The position numbers and the translations under genes are program-made. Source: Selaginella moellendorffii (lineage: Eukaryota; Streptophyta; Lycopodiopsida; Selaginellales; Selaginellaceae). Taken from it: 64,000 nucleotides of DNA. The stretch lies in the NCBI RefSeq assembly GCF_000143415.4, contig NW_003314266.1, forward strand, positions 3,666,398 to 3,730,397, given 5' to 3'. How positions within the stretch are numbered: the stretch's first letter is position 1; every line of letters begins with the position of its first letter. The notes beneath the pieces are model-generated. The model saw only the letters and a program-made list of their open reading frames with translations. It did no database searches and was not told the DNA's origin. This document shows, piece after piece, positions 8,898 to 21,507 of this stretch.

Positions 8898-10924
8898 ACT
8901 GCGGTAAGTTTCTCATTTGTTCCTTCTTTAAGTTCTTTCTATTCTAGTGTATCTTAACGCTGACTAGAGCAGCATCAGGGATTCTCTGATGAAGAGTGAT
9001 CTAAAATCCCTGGAAGAGTGGAGCTCGGCTCGGTGGAAGAAGACCGAGTCCAGTCCAGATTCTCTTGAAATGCAAACGGGAATATGTAAAAATGATTGGT
9101 CAGGTTAGTAAATCGTAGTGTCAAACGCCTTTGAGGGAAAGGTACTGCTTGATAGTGAACCCTGTCCAAAGAGTATTCACTTTTTTCTAGTGCCATACGA
9201 AGAGAAACGCAGTCAGACAGTGAAGTATGAAAGTGAAAAATAGTTCTAAGAAATAATTGCATTTGGCTCACTCATTCCTTGAGTAAATCTTCTATCTGTC
9301 ATTATCAAACCAGAAGGTAGTTCACGGGGCGGCACCCCATACATAATTAGATTCATGGCCTTATCAGTAGAGCAGGAGTGTCTATCCAAGAATGGAAGGA
9401 GGTTTCTCAATTTGCCTTTACAAGTGTCAGGATCAAGTGAGATTTACCATAGTCACAGAACAGGCAGTTTGAGTAAGTAATGTTCTTTTTCTTGAGCAAT
9501 AGGTTTAGTGAAGTGTTATCTGGTGTTAATGATAGTTCTTGATTCTTCATCAGGAGAGGGATCTAGAACATGATTTTATTTATAAGTTCTTTAATTTTAA
9601 ATGTTGTTGAAGATGTTGTTTGTCCATCATATGCACTTCCTCCTAGAATTGTAAAATCTATAATAATAAGAACGAAGAACCCACACCCCGGCAGCCGTCC
9701 GATCCCAGGCCCGGGGCAGCCTCGAAAGCCATGGTTCTCGGCAAGGGGAGGCCAGCCCAGGCTCGGGCCAGGGCCGGTGGCCATGGTTGGCGGGAATATC
9801 GGCTCAATGTTGTGGCAGCCAATGGGTGGGATGCATGCGTGGCCAGGAAGGGAAGAGGGCGTGGTGACAAGTGTTATGCCATGCACTCCTAAGGCTCCAT
9901 GGCTGCTGTGGTCGGACACGGTTGTGTGGGCATTCCCGTGAGAGCCTGTGCGTGGTAAGTAACAGGGGCGAGAGTAATGGTAGGATCAACGAGGCCTAGG
10001 CAAAGCAGGAGATGCTGGCTTACCAGGCCCCGTGCCAAGCCGAGCTCATGAGGTCGGAGAAGACGCCCCACCGGACACAACCTGGCACTGCTCCCAATCA
10101 CCAAGAAGTCGAAATATTTCATCGAGCTTCCATCCAGACGTGTTCTTGAATGGCGGCCATTCTGGTGTGAGGAAATCCTCCCATTTGCGGCAGCGTTTGG
10201 TATGATCCCTGTTGGAGACCTGCGTCTTTACCAGTGGATTCATAGAACGCTACTCTTTGAAGGTATGGCATGGAGTCCCTCTTTTGCATTAGAGCGAATG
10301 TTGTGAAGGGGAGCTGACACCTCTCTGTGGGATTTGCAGGCGAGAGAAGATGTACCTCGGTGCTTTTCACTTGAAAGTCGTCCATTTTCATCTTCACCCC
10401 ATCGAAGATCCAAGCCCAAACTCGCAGTGACAAGCAAAGCAGCACAGGGACTCCTAGAGGCTTGGGGATATTATATTCTAAACAGCACGCACGGATTGAT
10501 TGGAGTCAAGTCATGTCACACAAGCAGACGAGATGATGGACTCTGGATATTAACACGTAAGGTGGTACACAGGATTAATTGGTTTTGACTTTCTCACTGA
10601 ACTTTGCCATTGTTTCAGGAGGAAGGAACACCGTGACTTCAATGGCTTTCCCACCTCTCGGTGACGGTCGTAGAAGCAGAAGCCGTTCCACAGCTTCGTA
10701 GCGTGTCGAACAGCGGCTGGTTTCCCCCATCCAAAGTCCAGACTATACATTGGAAATCTTGGAGAGCTGCCAGAGATTGGTAAACACAACATTGGAGTTA
10801 TTTTGTTGTTCTTGAGTGTGCTTCGCAAAAGTCTAATATTTTCCTTTCAGATCATTACATTTTTATGAAATTTATATATATCCAGCTGTAGTCTGCATTC
10901 ATAAACTTCTATACAAACTCAATT

Positions 10925-10925
<1 letters not shown>
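8898..10925. other. gene-poor stretch with a GC-rich patch
   Basis: No gene is supported. From about 9660 to 10100 there is a distinctly GC-rich patch (Gly/Pro/Arg-rich in translation) inside AT-rich DNA. It has no recognisable domain or clear element ends. Short open stretches around 10080-10590 on the forward strand are interrupted and unrecognised. Confidence 0.4.

Positions 10926-10926
<1 letters not shown>

Positions 10927-11019
<93 letters not shown>
10927..11019. repeat. TA dinucleotide microsatellite
   Basis: An uninterrupted run of TA/AT of about 90 bp. It sits just upstream of the Helitron coding remnant. TA runs are self-complementary and length-unstable. Confidence 0.97.
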
Positions 11020-11020
<1 letters not shown>

Positions 11021-11046
11021 CAAACCTATAATCGAAGTGACTGAAA

Positions 11047-14000
11047 ATGCCTCGCCTCCGCCATCTTTTGAGAACCATACGACATAGTAAACAATCTAAT
11101 GGAGATTTAGATGCCTCTGAAACTATGATTGATCATGATACACATACTATAGCTGTTCAAAATAATCATGATAATGATTCTATACACCAAAATATTAATC
11201 ATGATAATGACTATATACAGCAATCAATTGGACACTCAGAAGCATCTGGAACCTTACATGCATGTCATTATGACAATTACATATATCAAACAATATTAAA
11301 TCCACCACTCCCACCCATGAATACCACACTAGCAAGCCATAGCATTTATAATGACTTTAACATAATAATTTTAATATTGGTAGTTTATCATTTGTTTGTA
11401 CTTTTTGTAATGCATTGCATTTTAAAGATGAAAACTCTTCAATGTGTTGCCAGAATAACCAAGTTATATTACCTCCAATTTCACCCTTACCATTTGATTT
11501 ACTTTCACTTTACAAGCAAAATAAAAACTCTAATTTTAAAACAAATATTAGACACTACAATAGTGCTCTTGCTTTTGCATCTATGTCTTCTAATATTGAT
11601 ATTGTAAAAGGTCATGGTCCTTATTGCTTTAAAATCCATGGTCAAATATATCATAATATTGTTTTAGCACATCCTTCTGAAGGTCAATATCAAACTTATG
11701 GACAACTTTATATGCTTGATACTCTAGAAGCTACAAATATAAGAAAGCAAAACCCTTTTAATTCAAGCTGTGAGACAAACTTACTTAAACATCTTGATGC
11801 TCTCTTTCGTCATGTTAACTCATATGCTCAAGCTTTCAAAATGATATATGAAATGGAACAAGAAGAAATTCGTTCTGCTACGCTTTCAGGTTATCCTATA
11901 CATAGTGTTTACATGTTATTAAAAACTGAAGGAACTGATCCACGACGCTATAATGCTCCACGGACAAATGATGTTGTTGTTATGTTTGTTAGTGATGATG
12001 GAGAACCGCCACATAGTCGTGAAACTTGTATATATCCAATTGCAAGCAATTTTAAATGTATCTCAACACTTGATTATAATTGTGATCCAATGGTTTACCC
12101 ATTAATATTTCCTTTTGGTGACAGAGGTTGGCACAAAAATATTTTTAATTCCGGACGTTGAATTACATTGCTCCAATATTATGCATACCGTTTATTTATA
12201 AGAGACACAATACACTTTGGTTTTGATCAAATTTTACATGCAGGAAAACTCACACAACAATATATTGTTGATGCTTATGTAAAAGTTGAAAGCAATAATT
12301 TGAATTACTATCACACTCATCAAAAACAATTATGAGTTGAAATGTATATTGGTCTTATGGATTATGTTGCAAACCGTGCTACTAATGAAAATATAAATCC
12401 AACCAAGATTGTTATTTTACCTTCAAGTTTTGGGGGTGGCCCTAGAGCAATGCAACAAAATTATCAAGATGCAATGCCTATAGTTACTCATTTTTCAAAA
12501 CCAGATCTTTTCATTACTTTTACATACAATCCCAAATGGCCAGAAATTTCTAAAAACTTACATCCAAATGAAAGCCTTGAGGATCGTCTAGATTTGGTTT
12601 CTAGAGTATTTCATATCAAGCTTAAAGAATTTTTGAATGATATTACTAAAAAACATATTTTTGAAATTGTATTGCTTTTATATATGTAATTGAATTTCAA
12701 AAGAGAGGCCTTCCACATTGTCACTTTCTAGGGATTTTATCTCATGAAAACTAAATTAAAAACCGTGATGCTATTAACCAATACATAACGGCACAATTGC
12801 TTGATCCTCAAAATGAACCTAAAATTTCTAAAATAATTACATCTCATATGATACATGGTCTTTGTGGCCCTCTTTACCCTAATAGTCTTTGCATGGAAAA
12901 TGGCTCAAAAGGTTATCCAAAAAAATTTAATTATGAAACTACTTTTAGTGTTGATGGATATCTAGATTATTATAGGCCTGATAATGGCCGTACATTTCTA
13001 AAAAATGGGTATAATCGTTGGGTAGTGCCTTATAATAAATACCTTTATAAAAAATATAATGCTCATATTAATATTGAAATTTGTGCTACTATAAAAAGTA
13101 TTAAGTATTTATTTCAATATGTTTATAAAGGTTATGATTGTGCTACAATTGAAATCCATTCAGCAACCCAACAACCTGATAATATTTTAAATTGGGATGA
13201 AATCTCAACATTTTTAAATACACGTTATGTATCTGCTCTAGAGGCAATATGGAGACTTTTTAAATTTAAAATGCATGGTCATTTGATCCCTATAATCCGT
13301 CTTCCTATTTATCTTCCAAATTTTCAAAACATCTATTTTATAGAAGGTTCTGAACAAATAGCACTTCAAAGAGCTACTCAAAATGATACAATGTTGACAA
13401 AATGGTTTGAATTAAATATAAATGACCCAAATGCTAGACAATATACATATCCTGAAATCCCTTTATATTATACATTTAACCCTCATCCTCATCACTGGCA
13501 AATTCGACATACAAGAAATGTCATTCCCTGAATGTATTCTGTGTCACCATCTAATATTGAACTATATCATTTACATCTTATTTTACTCCATAAAAAAGGT
13601 GCTACATCTTTCAAAGATCTTAAGACAGTTAATAATATTTATTATGACACATTTCAACAAATTGCAGATGCAATGGGGCTTATAGCTGATGATACCGAAT
13701 GGGAAAAATGTTTAGAAGATGCTTGCTTTTTTAGAATGCCATCACAATTAAAACAATTATTTGTATTACTTTGTATCTTTTGCACTCCAAAAGATCCTTA
13801 CCTCCTGTGGGATAAATTTAAAGACTTCCTCTTTAAGGATTTCATGCAAACAAATTCAATTTTTCATTATGAACATGCTTTACATGATATAAATATTAAA
13901 ATGAAAATGCATGGCAAAACTAATCAAAACTATCATCTACCTATGCCGTCTGAAAATTTTGATGATGAAAATATTGTCAACTCAACACAAATATATCAAA

Positions 14001-15419
14001 ATGTTGAACAAAATATTCCTCGATTTAATCAAGAACAGTTAAATATTTTTAATGATATTCTTAATGTTATTGATCACCCAACTGAGCATAATTGATACAT
14101 TTTCATTGATGGTCCTGGTGGTACTGGTAAAACATTTCTTCTTAACACTTTTATAAATATTTTACAACTGAAAAAAATAAATGTTGTTAGCATGGTTTGG
14201 ACAAAAATTGCAAATACTTTACTTTATAATGGCCGAACTTCACATACTACGTTTAAACTTTCCTGTTCCAATAAATGAAACATCAATTTCCGCTATAACT
14301 GCTAATAGTGAAGCAGGTATAAGAATCAAAACTACTAACATATTGTTATGGGATGAAATAAGTATGGTTCACACTCATGCATTCACTGCTGTTGATCAAG
14401 TGTTGCGAGACCTAAAAAATACATCATTACCTTTTGGTGGCATAATTGTTGTCACTAACAGGGACTTTAGACAAACACTTCCAGTCATTCCACATAGACA
14501 TAGGGCATAAATTGTTTCAAGTTCTGTAAGAATGAATAAATTATAGAGATTATTTAGAAAGTTATCTTTGAAAACAAATATGTGGCTTGCTGAAAGTGAT
14601 AAATCATAGTCTGAATGGCTTCTCAAAATTGGAAATGGTGAAATTTTTGAAAATTTACCATCTTTACCTTCTAACTCCATTTTATTACCTTATACACAAC
14701 TAATTTATTCATCAATTATTGATTTTGTTTACCCTTCAGTATTTGATATTTCAAACCCTTATATTGCAGCCAACCGAGTCATACTTACCCCACTTAACGA
14801 TGATATATTTGCAATCAACAACACTATTGTCTCTAAATTACAAGGTGATACATACATTTACAAAAGCATTGATTTTGTTGACACTGAACATCCTGAAAAT
14901 TTTCCAATAGAATTTCTAAATTTTATCACACCTTCTGGTCTCCCACCACATAAACTCTTTCTCAAACAAAGTGTTATTCTTATCCTTCTAAGAAATATGT
15001 CTCCATCAGCAGGATTATGCAACGGCACACGTCTCATCCTGAAAAATGCACTACCAAATGTTTTAGATTGTGAAATTGTGATGGGGCAATTTAAAGGGAT
15101 AAAAGTTTTTATCCCACGTATCACACTAATACCATTAAATACAGAAATTTCATTCAAAATGTCCAGATGACAGTTTCCAATTCGTTTGGGTTACTGCTTA
15201 ACAATCTCCAAATGCCAAGGACAGACATTTGACCGAGTTGGAGTTTACTTGCCCCACCCAGTTTTCACTCATGGGCAACTTTATGTGGCTTTATCAAGAT
15301 GCACATCACCACATGGACTTAGAATTAAAGTTCAAAACACCACACGCCAAAGCCACCTCCTTCCTCAAGATCCTTTTGTTTTTACAATTAACACTATTTA
15401 TAAAGAGGTTTTATATTGA
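11047..15419 (+). mobile_element. decayed autonomous Helitron (Rep-helicase remnant)
   Basis: About 4.4 kb of AT-rich DNA carries, in order, the parts of a plant Helitron transposase. There is an N-terminal zinc-finger-like CTFCNALHF near 11400, then YNSALAFASMSS. The Helitron N domain follows with DLFITFTYNPKWPEI (about 12510) and the HUH motif in FQKRGLPHCHFL (about 12690). The tyrosine region is KYLFQYVYKGYD (about 13105). The helicase half is PIF1/Pif1-like, with Walker A DGPGGTGKTF (about 14105), Walker B LLWDEISMVH (about 14345) and C-terminal [18 protein letters not shown] (about 15200). The frame is broken by at least eight in-frame stops and frameshifts (for example near 11400, 12670 and 14260), so no transposase is made. 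Neither the 5' TC end nor the 3' hairpin-CTRR end was identified, so true limits are unknown. Confidence 0.92.
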
Positions 15420-17799
15420 ACCTCTTTGTAAACCACCTAGCATTTGCTGGGCAAGTACTTGTATAATTATGAATTTATAAGTCATAATAGTGATTTTATA
15501 AAAGATTTTATTTGTATGGATGACAATATGGAAATACCAATAATGAATTGTAAGATATGATAACTCAATTACTTGATGATAATATCCAATAATCACATGC
15601 ACTACGAAGGAAATACACATGGGTGCGCAATATATATAATTTCAATTAAGACTATATCTTGCTCAAGGGTATATTATATTTGAAATAATTATTAATCAAT
15701 AATAATTAAAATCATATCATTTATTTTGATATTATATATAATGCACTCTATCTCTTTCCCCTGAATCCAAATGGAAAAGGAGTAATTTTTTAATGAAAAA
15801 CCCTTAATAACTATTTATCCTTATTTATCCTTTGAGGTTCCAAAGATCCACAGTGACAGTATATTTAAATGTTATTTTATGATCACATATGTTACAATAT
15901 AAACACCTAAATTACCAAGGAAATAATGTTTAATATCATAAAAACATTATATAAGGCCCAAGGGCATAAATTCATAAAGAATAATAGATAATAGGTATTA
16001 TTTAGAGTTAAAAATTATTAAAAGGTAAAACCAGAGGAAACTATCCAAAATGGATAATGCCAAAAGGATTTTAATACAAATATATGGGGCCTATGAATAA
16101 TAATTATGATGTGTTGAATTATAAATTGTGTATATCTAAATTGAAAACCCACTCTTTAAGTCATTGAGTAAATTTATCCTTAAAACACATATTAAGACAT
16201 GGAGGATCAACACTAATGGCCCATTTCATTAAAGATATAGTCAAATATTTTGGAACCTTAAACAATTTATAGTCCAATTGTGAGGCACCATATGTTTATA
16301 TTTATCTTTATTTAATTTGTTTTCTTCTCATTTGACTTTTTTTGTGCTTGTTTCACTTCATTTGAATTTTTTTGTTGTTTGAATTCATTTGGGGGTCAAA
16401 GCATGAAAGGGTGGGCCAGAAAATAGACATTTTTTAGTAGTTTACAGTGAATATAAATTTTAATTTTTCTATTAGATCCTTTATGATTTTTTAAAATATA
16501 AATAAATGTGGAATGTAATGTTGCATATATCTACTTCAACAAAAATTAAAAATCGTTTTTTAAAATTTAAGTTTTGGCTGAACATCCTAAAAAGTCTTTT
16601 TTATGATCTCACCCTTGACTTAGTTTTAAAACTTGGTTTTAGCTTGATTTATGAATTGCACACTATAGATGATTATTGACCATTTTGCAAATACACATGA
16701 ATGCATAGATGCCAAGATGTGTCTTCCATTCATATGTGATCATGTGGTGAGTCAAATAGATAGTGTTGACAAGCCATCAAGAATCAACATTGATGTAGTT
16801 TTTGAAAGTATAGCTACTTACCTATGTAGTGTATATGATATTAAAGGCTACTCAGTGATTCCAAAAGGTAAAGTGGTTGAAATAACTTTGATTGCTTGTG
16901 AAGTGGAAGAATTGAATGGGAGATCAAAGAAGATTTTGAATTAAATGTAAATTCTCCTCAATTAACTCCTCTTAAGCAAGAGCTTATTAGAGAAGATGCA
17001 TAAAGCATTTGGGCTATTTAGTTTCTCTTGTGATTTTCTTAACTTTGATACAAAATTATCACCGCATTTCGAGTACATGCTCCACCTCATAACTCTATGC
17101 CATATATGATATGATGATATGAATACCATACTAATAAATCTTGGGTCATGCTTCTTATACACCAATACTCCAAATAACCAAGGATCTAATAAACTAGAGG
17201 ATTTATAAAAAATTAAGGGAAAATTACAATAAAGATTGAAAATGTATGGGTAATTTAAAACTTTCAAATATATCTACAAAATGTGGTCTGCACTTTTCAA
17301 ATAGAATAATGTTGAAAGTCATCTATTTTTCTTTCTTGTACCTTAAATCTCATTTAATTTGGACCCATGTTATTTCATGAAGAAATCTAGAGCCCCAAAG
17401 CAGAGCCAGATCTTTCATTGACGGAAGAAATCGTTTGCTGACATATCCAGGAACCTTGGGCATTATGGCACCGAAGCACTGGGAACATGCTAGGGTTGAA
17501 GAATTCAGTGGATCCAAAATGCGCACTCTTAAGCTCACTAAACCATTGCCGAATCGTGCAGAAGAACTCATGTGAAGAGTTGTCCAAATCATTGGGGGAT
17601 GGACTTAAGCTGTGATACCTTCACCAGAGGAAGCTTTCTGAGATCGGAGATAGATTTTGTTTGGCATTTCAATGATCTTAGAGTGTATTTCGGTATTAAG
17701 AACCCAGAAGCATAGCATTTTATTCCACCACATAATATTTGAAAGGAACACCAGTGTGACCACTGGCAATGGAGCTTGCTACGCTTCACTTTCGGGGGC
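15420..17799. other. AT-rich region, probable element DNA, no firm gene
   Basis: Low-complexity AT-rich sequence continues from the Helitron and may include its 3' end. An open stretch of 91 codons at 16669-16944 (forward) starts MIIDHFANTHECIDAKM; it matches nothing I recognise, and the AT bias makes chance open frames common. Short reverse-strand open stretches at 17350-17592 are likewise unrecognised. Confidence 0.4.
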
Positions 17800-18372
17800 T
17801 TAAACTAGTACCACCACTTTGAGTACAAGGTCTCCCAGCGCACCGGAAGTAGAAAAGGACGGAAGCTGCACAACACAATTCTTGCACTCATCGCTGACAG
17901 ACAGCTTATTACTGCCAGTGTATGGACAATCAAAGTGTATAGTGGCAACTTTGAAGCCCTTCGTATAGATGTCAAATCCACCTGTAGTCCCAGATGGAGA
18001 ACCTTGCCTTCCACATGCAGCAAATGGCGGGTTGGGAGAGGTTGCTCCAGCAGCAATGGTTATCCCACCTGGTGCGCTGCCATCATTGTTCTTATTTGGG
18101 TACTTATACCACTTTCCATATGATAAGAAGGAGTTTTTCACTTCTAAGGTGTCTCGTCCCAGGTTTGTGATCTTGAAGGATACCCACTGAGGATATCCTC
18201 TCAACTTTCCATCTGCATTACACATGTATTTGTAAGCCCAGCAATTAAACTTGAGTTACGAACCGGTGACTTGAAAAATAGAAACCGAGTCCTCTTCTCC
18301 AGCCGAAGCAGCAGAAGCTAAGCTCCCAATGGATATGCAAAGCAATGCTAGAAGGAAAGAAGAACTCGACAT
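17800..18372 (-). CDS. secreted aegerolysin-family protein
   Basis: Two exons (18264-18372 and 17800-18212) with a 51-nt GT-AG intron join in frame to 173 aa. Residues 1-24 are a clear signal peptide (SFLLALLCISIG core, Ala-rich end), so the protein is predicted to be secreted. Residues 40-170 read as one aegerolysin beta-sandwich: an initial QWVSFKI strand, the SYGKWYKYP segment, ACGR with GTTGGFDIY, HFDCPY, and a closing SGALGDLVLKV strand. Aegerolysins are small lipid-binding proteins known mainly from fungi and bacteria. Several bind sphingolipids and act with a separate MACPF partner to make pores; alone they are usually not lytic. No MACPF partner is seen in this window. The plant-like intron and signal peptide argue for a resident nuclear gene, not contamination. 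Family call by eye; function in this organism unknown. Confidence 0.82.
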
Positions 18373-18689
18373 GATTTCTTGCAAATTTGGATTTGGGCTT
18401 GCAAATTTATACTCCCTAAATATCACTTTTTAAACGTTTAACAATGATTATGGAATCTAAAACAAAGCACAAAGTTCTAAAACTTGAACCATTTTTTAAA
18501 CAGGTTAGTGCCTCCTAAGACTAAGGAGCAGTATGTGGCATAATTGTCAGTCCCACGTGAAAGATTGCGACGTATAGCGACGTTTAGCTTTCCAACACTA
18601 GAGTATAATTATCATAGGAGAAAATTGAAAAGATAGATCGTCACATATTTCAGCTGAATTCTTACGTGAAATGGTCATTGTTTAAGAAA
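18373..18689. other. upstream region of the aegerolysin-like gene
   Basis: About 320 bp of AT-rich DNA between the aegerolysin ATG (reverse strand) and the PPR pseudogene. No gene is visible; the aegerolysin promoter must lie here. Confidence 0.4.
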
Positions 18690-19620
18690 TGCAGTACCAA
18701 CGGGAGCAAGAGTTCACGGCGAGATCCTCCAATTTTGCAGCAAAACCAGGAATCTGTTGCGTGCAAAAGAGATTTACGAATTCGGGGGGAGTGACGATTG
18801 TGCAGCAAGCAGCTGCACAATCCATCCATGAATTTGGATGGATCCATGCACATTCATGAAATTGGAAATCCAGATGTTTGGAAGATGTGGGAGCTTGCAA
18901 GAAGCAAGAGAGAGATCGCATGGGATCTGCAAGGAATCGTTTCTTGTGGAACAACATGATTGCTGCGCAGGATATGCCAAACCGGCTATCGGGAGTGAAG
19001 GAATTGCTATGGGAGACAAGAACATTGTAGCCTGGAATCAGGTCAAAGATATTGAAAAGGAAAGATAATTTGATGCAATGCCGGATAAGTTTAGTGGACT
19101 GCGATTCTTACAGCATATGCCCGGTGTGGGTATTTGATAAAAGCGAAGCTAATCTGTGATTCGATGACATTTTTTCCTGGAATTCAACGAGGCCTTTTCG
19201 AACGAATTCCCGAGCACGCCTCATGACGTGGAATTGGCTATCTTTTAAATGCCAAAGCCGAGAGAGTTGTTTCCTCCATCGTCAGAGCATATGCCCGGAG
19301 CGGGCATACGACCAGAGCCAAGCGGATGTTCGCTGCCTTCTCGGGAAGAAAGATCTCATCGCCTGGAACACGCTGAACACGGCCTTGTCGCATTGCCAGG
19401 ATCACGGCAGAGACACCATCAACGTGGCGTTTGATCCCGAGCATTCGGCGTTTGTGAGCGTTCTTGGTGCTTGCGGCCAGCTTGGGCTGTTCTAGTGGGG
19501 ATGGAGCTACTTTCGAAACATGCCCAATGATCACCGCCAAGTGGATCTCTGCACTTGATCTGGTCAACTAGCTGCCGAGGATCTCATATCCAGCACGTCC
19601 CGGATGGAGCCTGGCAAGAG
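18690..19620 (+). pseudogene. PPR protein remnant
   Basis: Pieces of PLS-type pentatricopeptide repeats appear in changing frames: IQMFGRCGSLQEARE near 18860, KNIVAWNQ near 19020, KKDLIAWNTL near 19350, and EHSAFVSVLGACGQLG near 19440, followed by an in-frame stop. These resemble the standard wording of plant PPRs (MYGKCGSLxxA, DxVSWNxMI, TFVSVLSACSxxG). Frameshifts and stops throughout rule out a working gene. Limits are approximate. Its nearest intact relative in the window is the PPR gene at 57987. Confidence 0.65.
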
Positions 19621-20670
19621 TCAAGAGGATACACAATGAGCAGAACTGGTTGCTCATAGTGCGTCCACTCCTTGACACCATCATTTAGTTATTGTATGCT
19701 CTCCTTTCCCATATTTAAGTCACTCATAGCTCATCACATGGTCCTCTGTGTGTGTGTGTGTGTGTATTCATTGTTTTGTGATTCCAATGCGTGATAGGAG
19801 ATAGTCAAAATGGGATCCAACGTATACATCTCTCTCCAAAAGTAGAAGTAGTGTTTTATAATTTTACAAAAACTTACAAGCGATTTATTCTTTCCTGGAG
19901 TTCAGAAATCATCCTCAATGCTGATGCTTCTTGGAAAAATTAAGATATAAATATCTTTGAAATGTCCAAGGCATCTGTTCTTCACTCTTATTATCATCAC
20001 GTTGCACTTTGAAAGAGAAATTTGCCGCAGGAGTGATTGTTTCCTTCAAGCTGGAATGAAACCTAAGTTTGCTCATAGATTTAGATGTTTGTAATAATGT
20101 ATGTATGGTATGTTTGATCTTGGGTGCTTTACAAGTTGACTACATTTTGATATTTTCTTATCTATACTAATATATCTTCTCTAAATCTCTTTAGAATTTT
20201 TGAGCAGCATAAACCTTTTTATACAGGGTTTTCTCAAAACCCAATTTTAGGTCTATATAATATTCATTTGGGAAATTTACATAGCTTTTGAGTGCGTTTA
20301 ATAAGTTTTCTCAAATTTTTTTCTCTATGATATTGTACCACTTGTGTCTAGCTTCCCACAGAGCTTTGTTGTATAGTTTTATATTGTATATTGCAGGTGT
20401 GAATGTGTTAATCATGTCTGCCATTTCTTATAGGAATTCATCTATATAAAAACTTCTTAAAACTTCATGAAACTTCCAGGGGTATTTTTGTCTGTTTCAA
20501 TCTTTTGAGGGTAAAATTATTTTCACGTACCGAGGTGTGAATATTCAGTATCAAGAATATGGACAAAATTTAAAATTCTAATCTGTATGCAAAAGTCAAT
20601 ATTATGGCGGACTTAAACGACTCCTCAACTTTACTTATACAGATAAGATAGAAAGGTTTGATCTATTATC
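19621..20670. other. AT-rich intergenic region
   Basis: No gene seen. It holds a GT microsatellite at about 19748-19766 and the upstream region of the lectin gene at 20671. Confidence 0.5.
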
Positions 20671-21507
20671 ATGTTGATCTTGTTGTTGGTGACCCTATTA
20701 AGTAGCATCCCTCACTCGAGCCCTCAAATAATTGTTGATCCAGGCATAGGAGGGAGAATACGTCGTGAATACTTTCCAATCATCATAGGCGGCCTTGCCA
20801 GCTTGGTGACGAACATCCCAGGCGGCCCAGTCTCACCTGGTATATTTGCTAGGGTTGTTTTAGTTGGCAGCCAGCAGTGCCTCCTCCGTGTCTCCTTTTA
20901 CAGCAACACCTGTGATGCCACACCAACACATGACGACACCCTTAGACGCTACCAACTTATCTTTGCATTTCAGAACCTCCTACATATAATGTTGAACAAC
21001 TTGTATGCAACAGGAGCAAACTATATTACAATCATTAATGGAAGATTTGGGATGGAGTATGTGCTTGACGAGGCAACTCAGCAAGACTCACGTCAGAGCT
21101 CTATGCTATACGATCTTGGGTCATGCTTCCCATATGTCAACATGATCCAGAGTGGGCCAAAGTCACGAGTCTACTCAAGGGTCAATGCTGGGTCAAAGTT
21201 GGAGTCTCAAAATGGGTGGTACTCAATGGAGGTGCGGTATGGGTGTGACATGGTGGTCAAAAAGGCAAGTGGTGTCTTGTGGAAAACAGATGTGAGAGAA
21301 AGTAGCCAAACTGGCTGCTACTTTGCATTGCAAATGGATGGGAATGGTGTGCTTGAGAATGAGAGTGTTTGTGTTTGGGCAACAAATACTATGGAAGGTG
21401 GATTGATTTCATCAATATTAGTGATGCAGAATGATGGCAACCTAGTGTTGTACAAGACTGACACACAGAAAGCAGTGTGGGCATCTAATACAAATAATAA
21501 TAAATAA
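20671..21507 (+). CDS. secreted protein with C-terminal GNA-type (bulb) lectin domain
   Basis: An intronless gene of 278 aa. Residues 1-19 are a signal peptide (MLILLLVTLLSSI core), so it is probably secreted. Residues 20-150 form a region I do not recognise, containing two Cys near residues 72 and 81. From about residue 165 the pattern is a bulb-type mannose-binding lectin of three sub-repeats. One keeps the full sugar-site pattern QxDxNxVxY (QNDGNLVLY). Another is nearly complete (QMDGNGVLE), and the first is degenerate (RYGCDMVVK). The closing AVWASNT is typical. The gene at 62956 has the same order and shares NGR-F/Y-x(3)-YVLD, a following SGP and the lectin part, so the N-terminal region is a shared module. 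Sugar binding is inferred from the motif; the role is unknown. Confidence 0.85.
   Translation: MLILLLVTLLSSIPHSSPQIIVDPGIGGRIRREYFPIIIGGLASLVTNIPGGPVSPGIFARVVLVGSQQCLLRVSFYSNTCDATPTHDDTLRRYQLIFAFQNLLHIMLNNLYATGANYITIINGRFGMEYVLDEATQQDSRQSSMLYDLGSCFPYVNMIQSGPKSRVYSRVNAGSKLESQNGWYSMEVRYGCDMVVKKASGVLWKTDVRESSQTGCYFALQMDGNGVLENESVCVWATNTMEGGLISSILVMQNDGNLVLYKTDTQKAVWASNTNNNK

Noticed and set aside
11047..11607. 186-codon frame as an independent gene upstream of the Helitron
   Set aside because: Its second half is the out-of-frame reading of the Helitron N-terminal region (CTFCNALHF is in the other frame); it is part of the decayed element.
16669..16944. 91-codon open frame as a possible small gene
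   Set aside because: AT-rich flanks, no recognised motif, no splice or promoter support; mentioned only inside the region entry.
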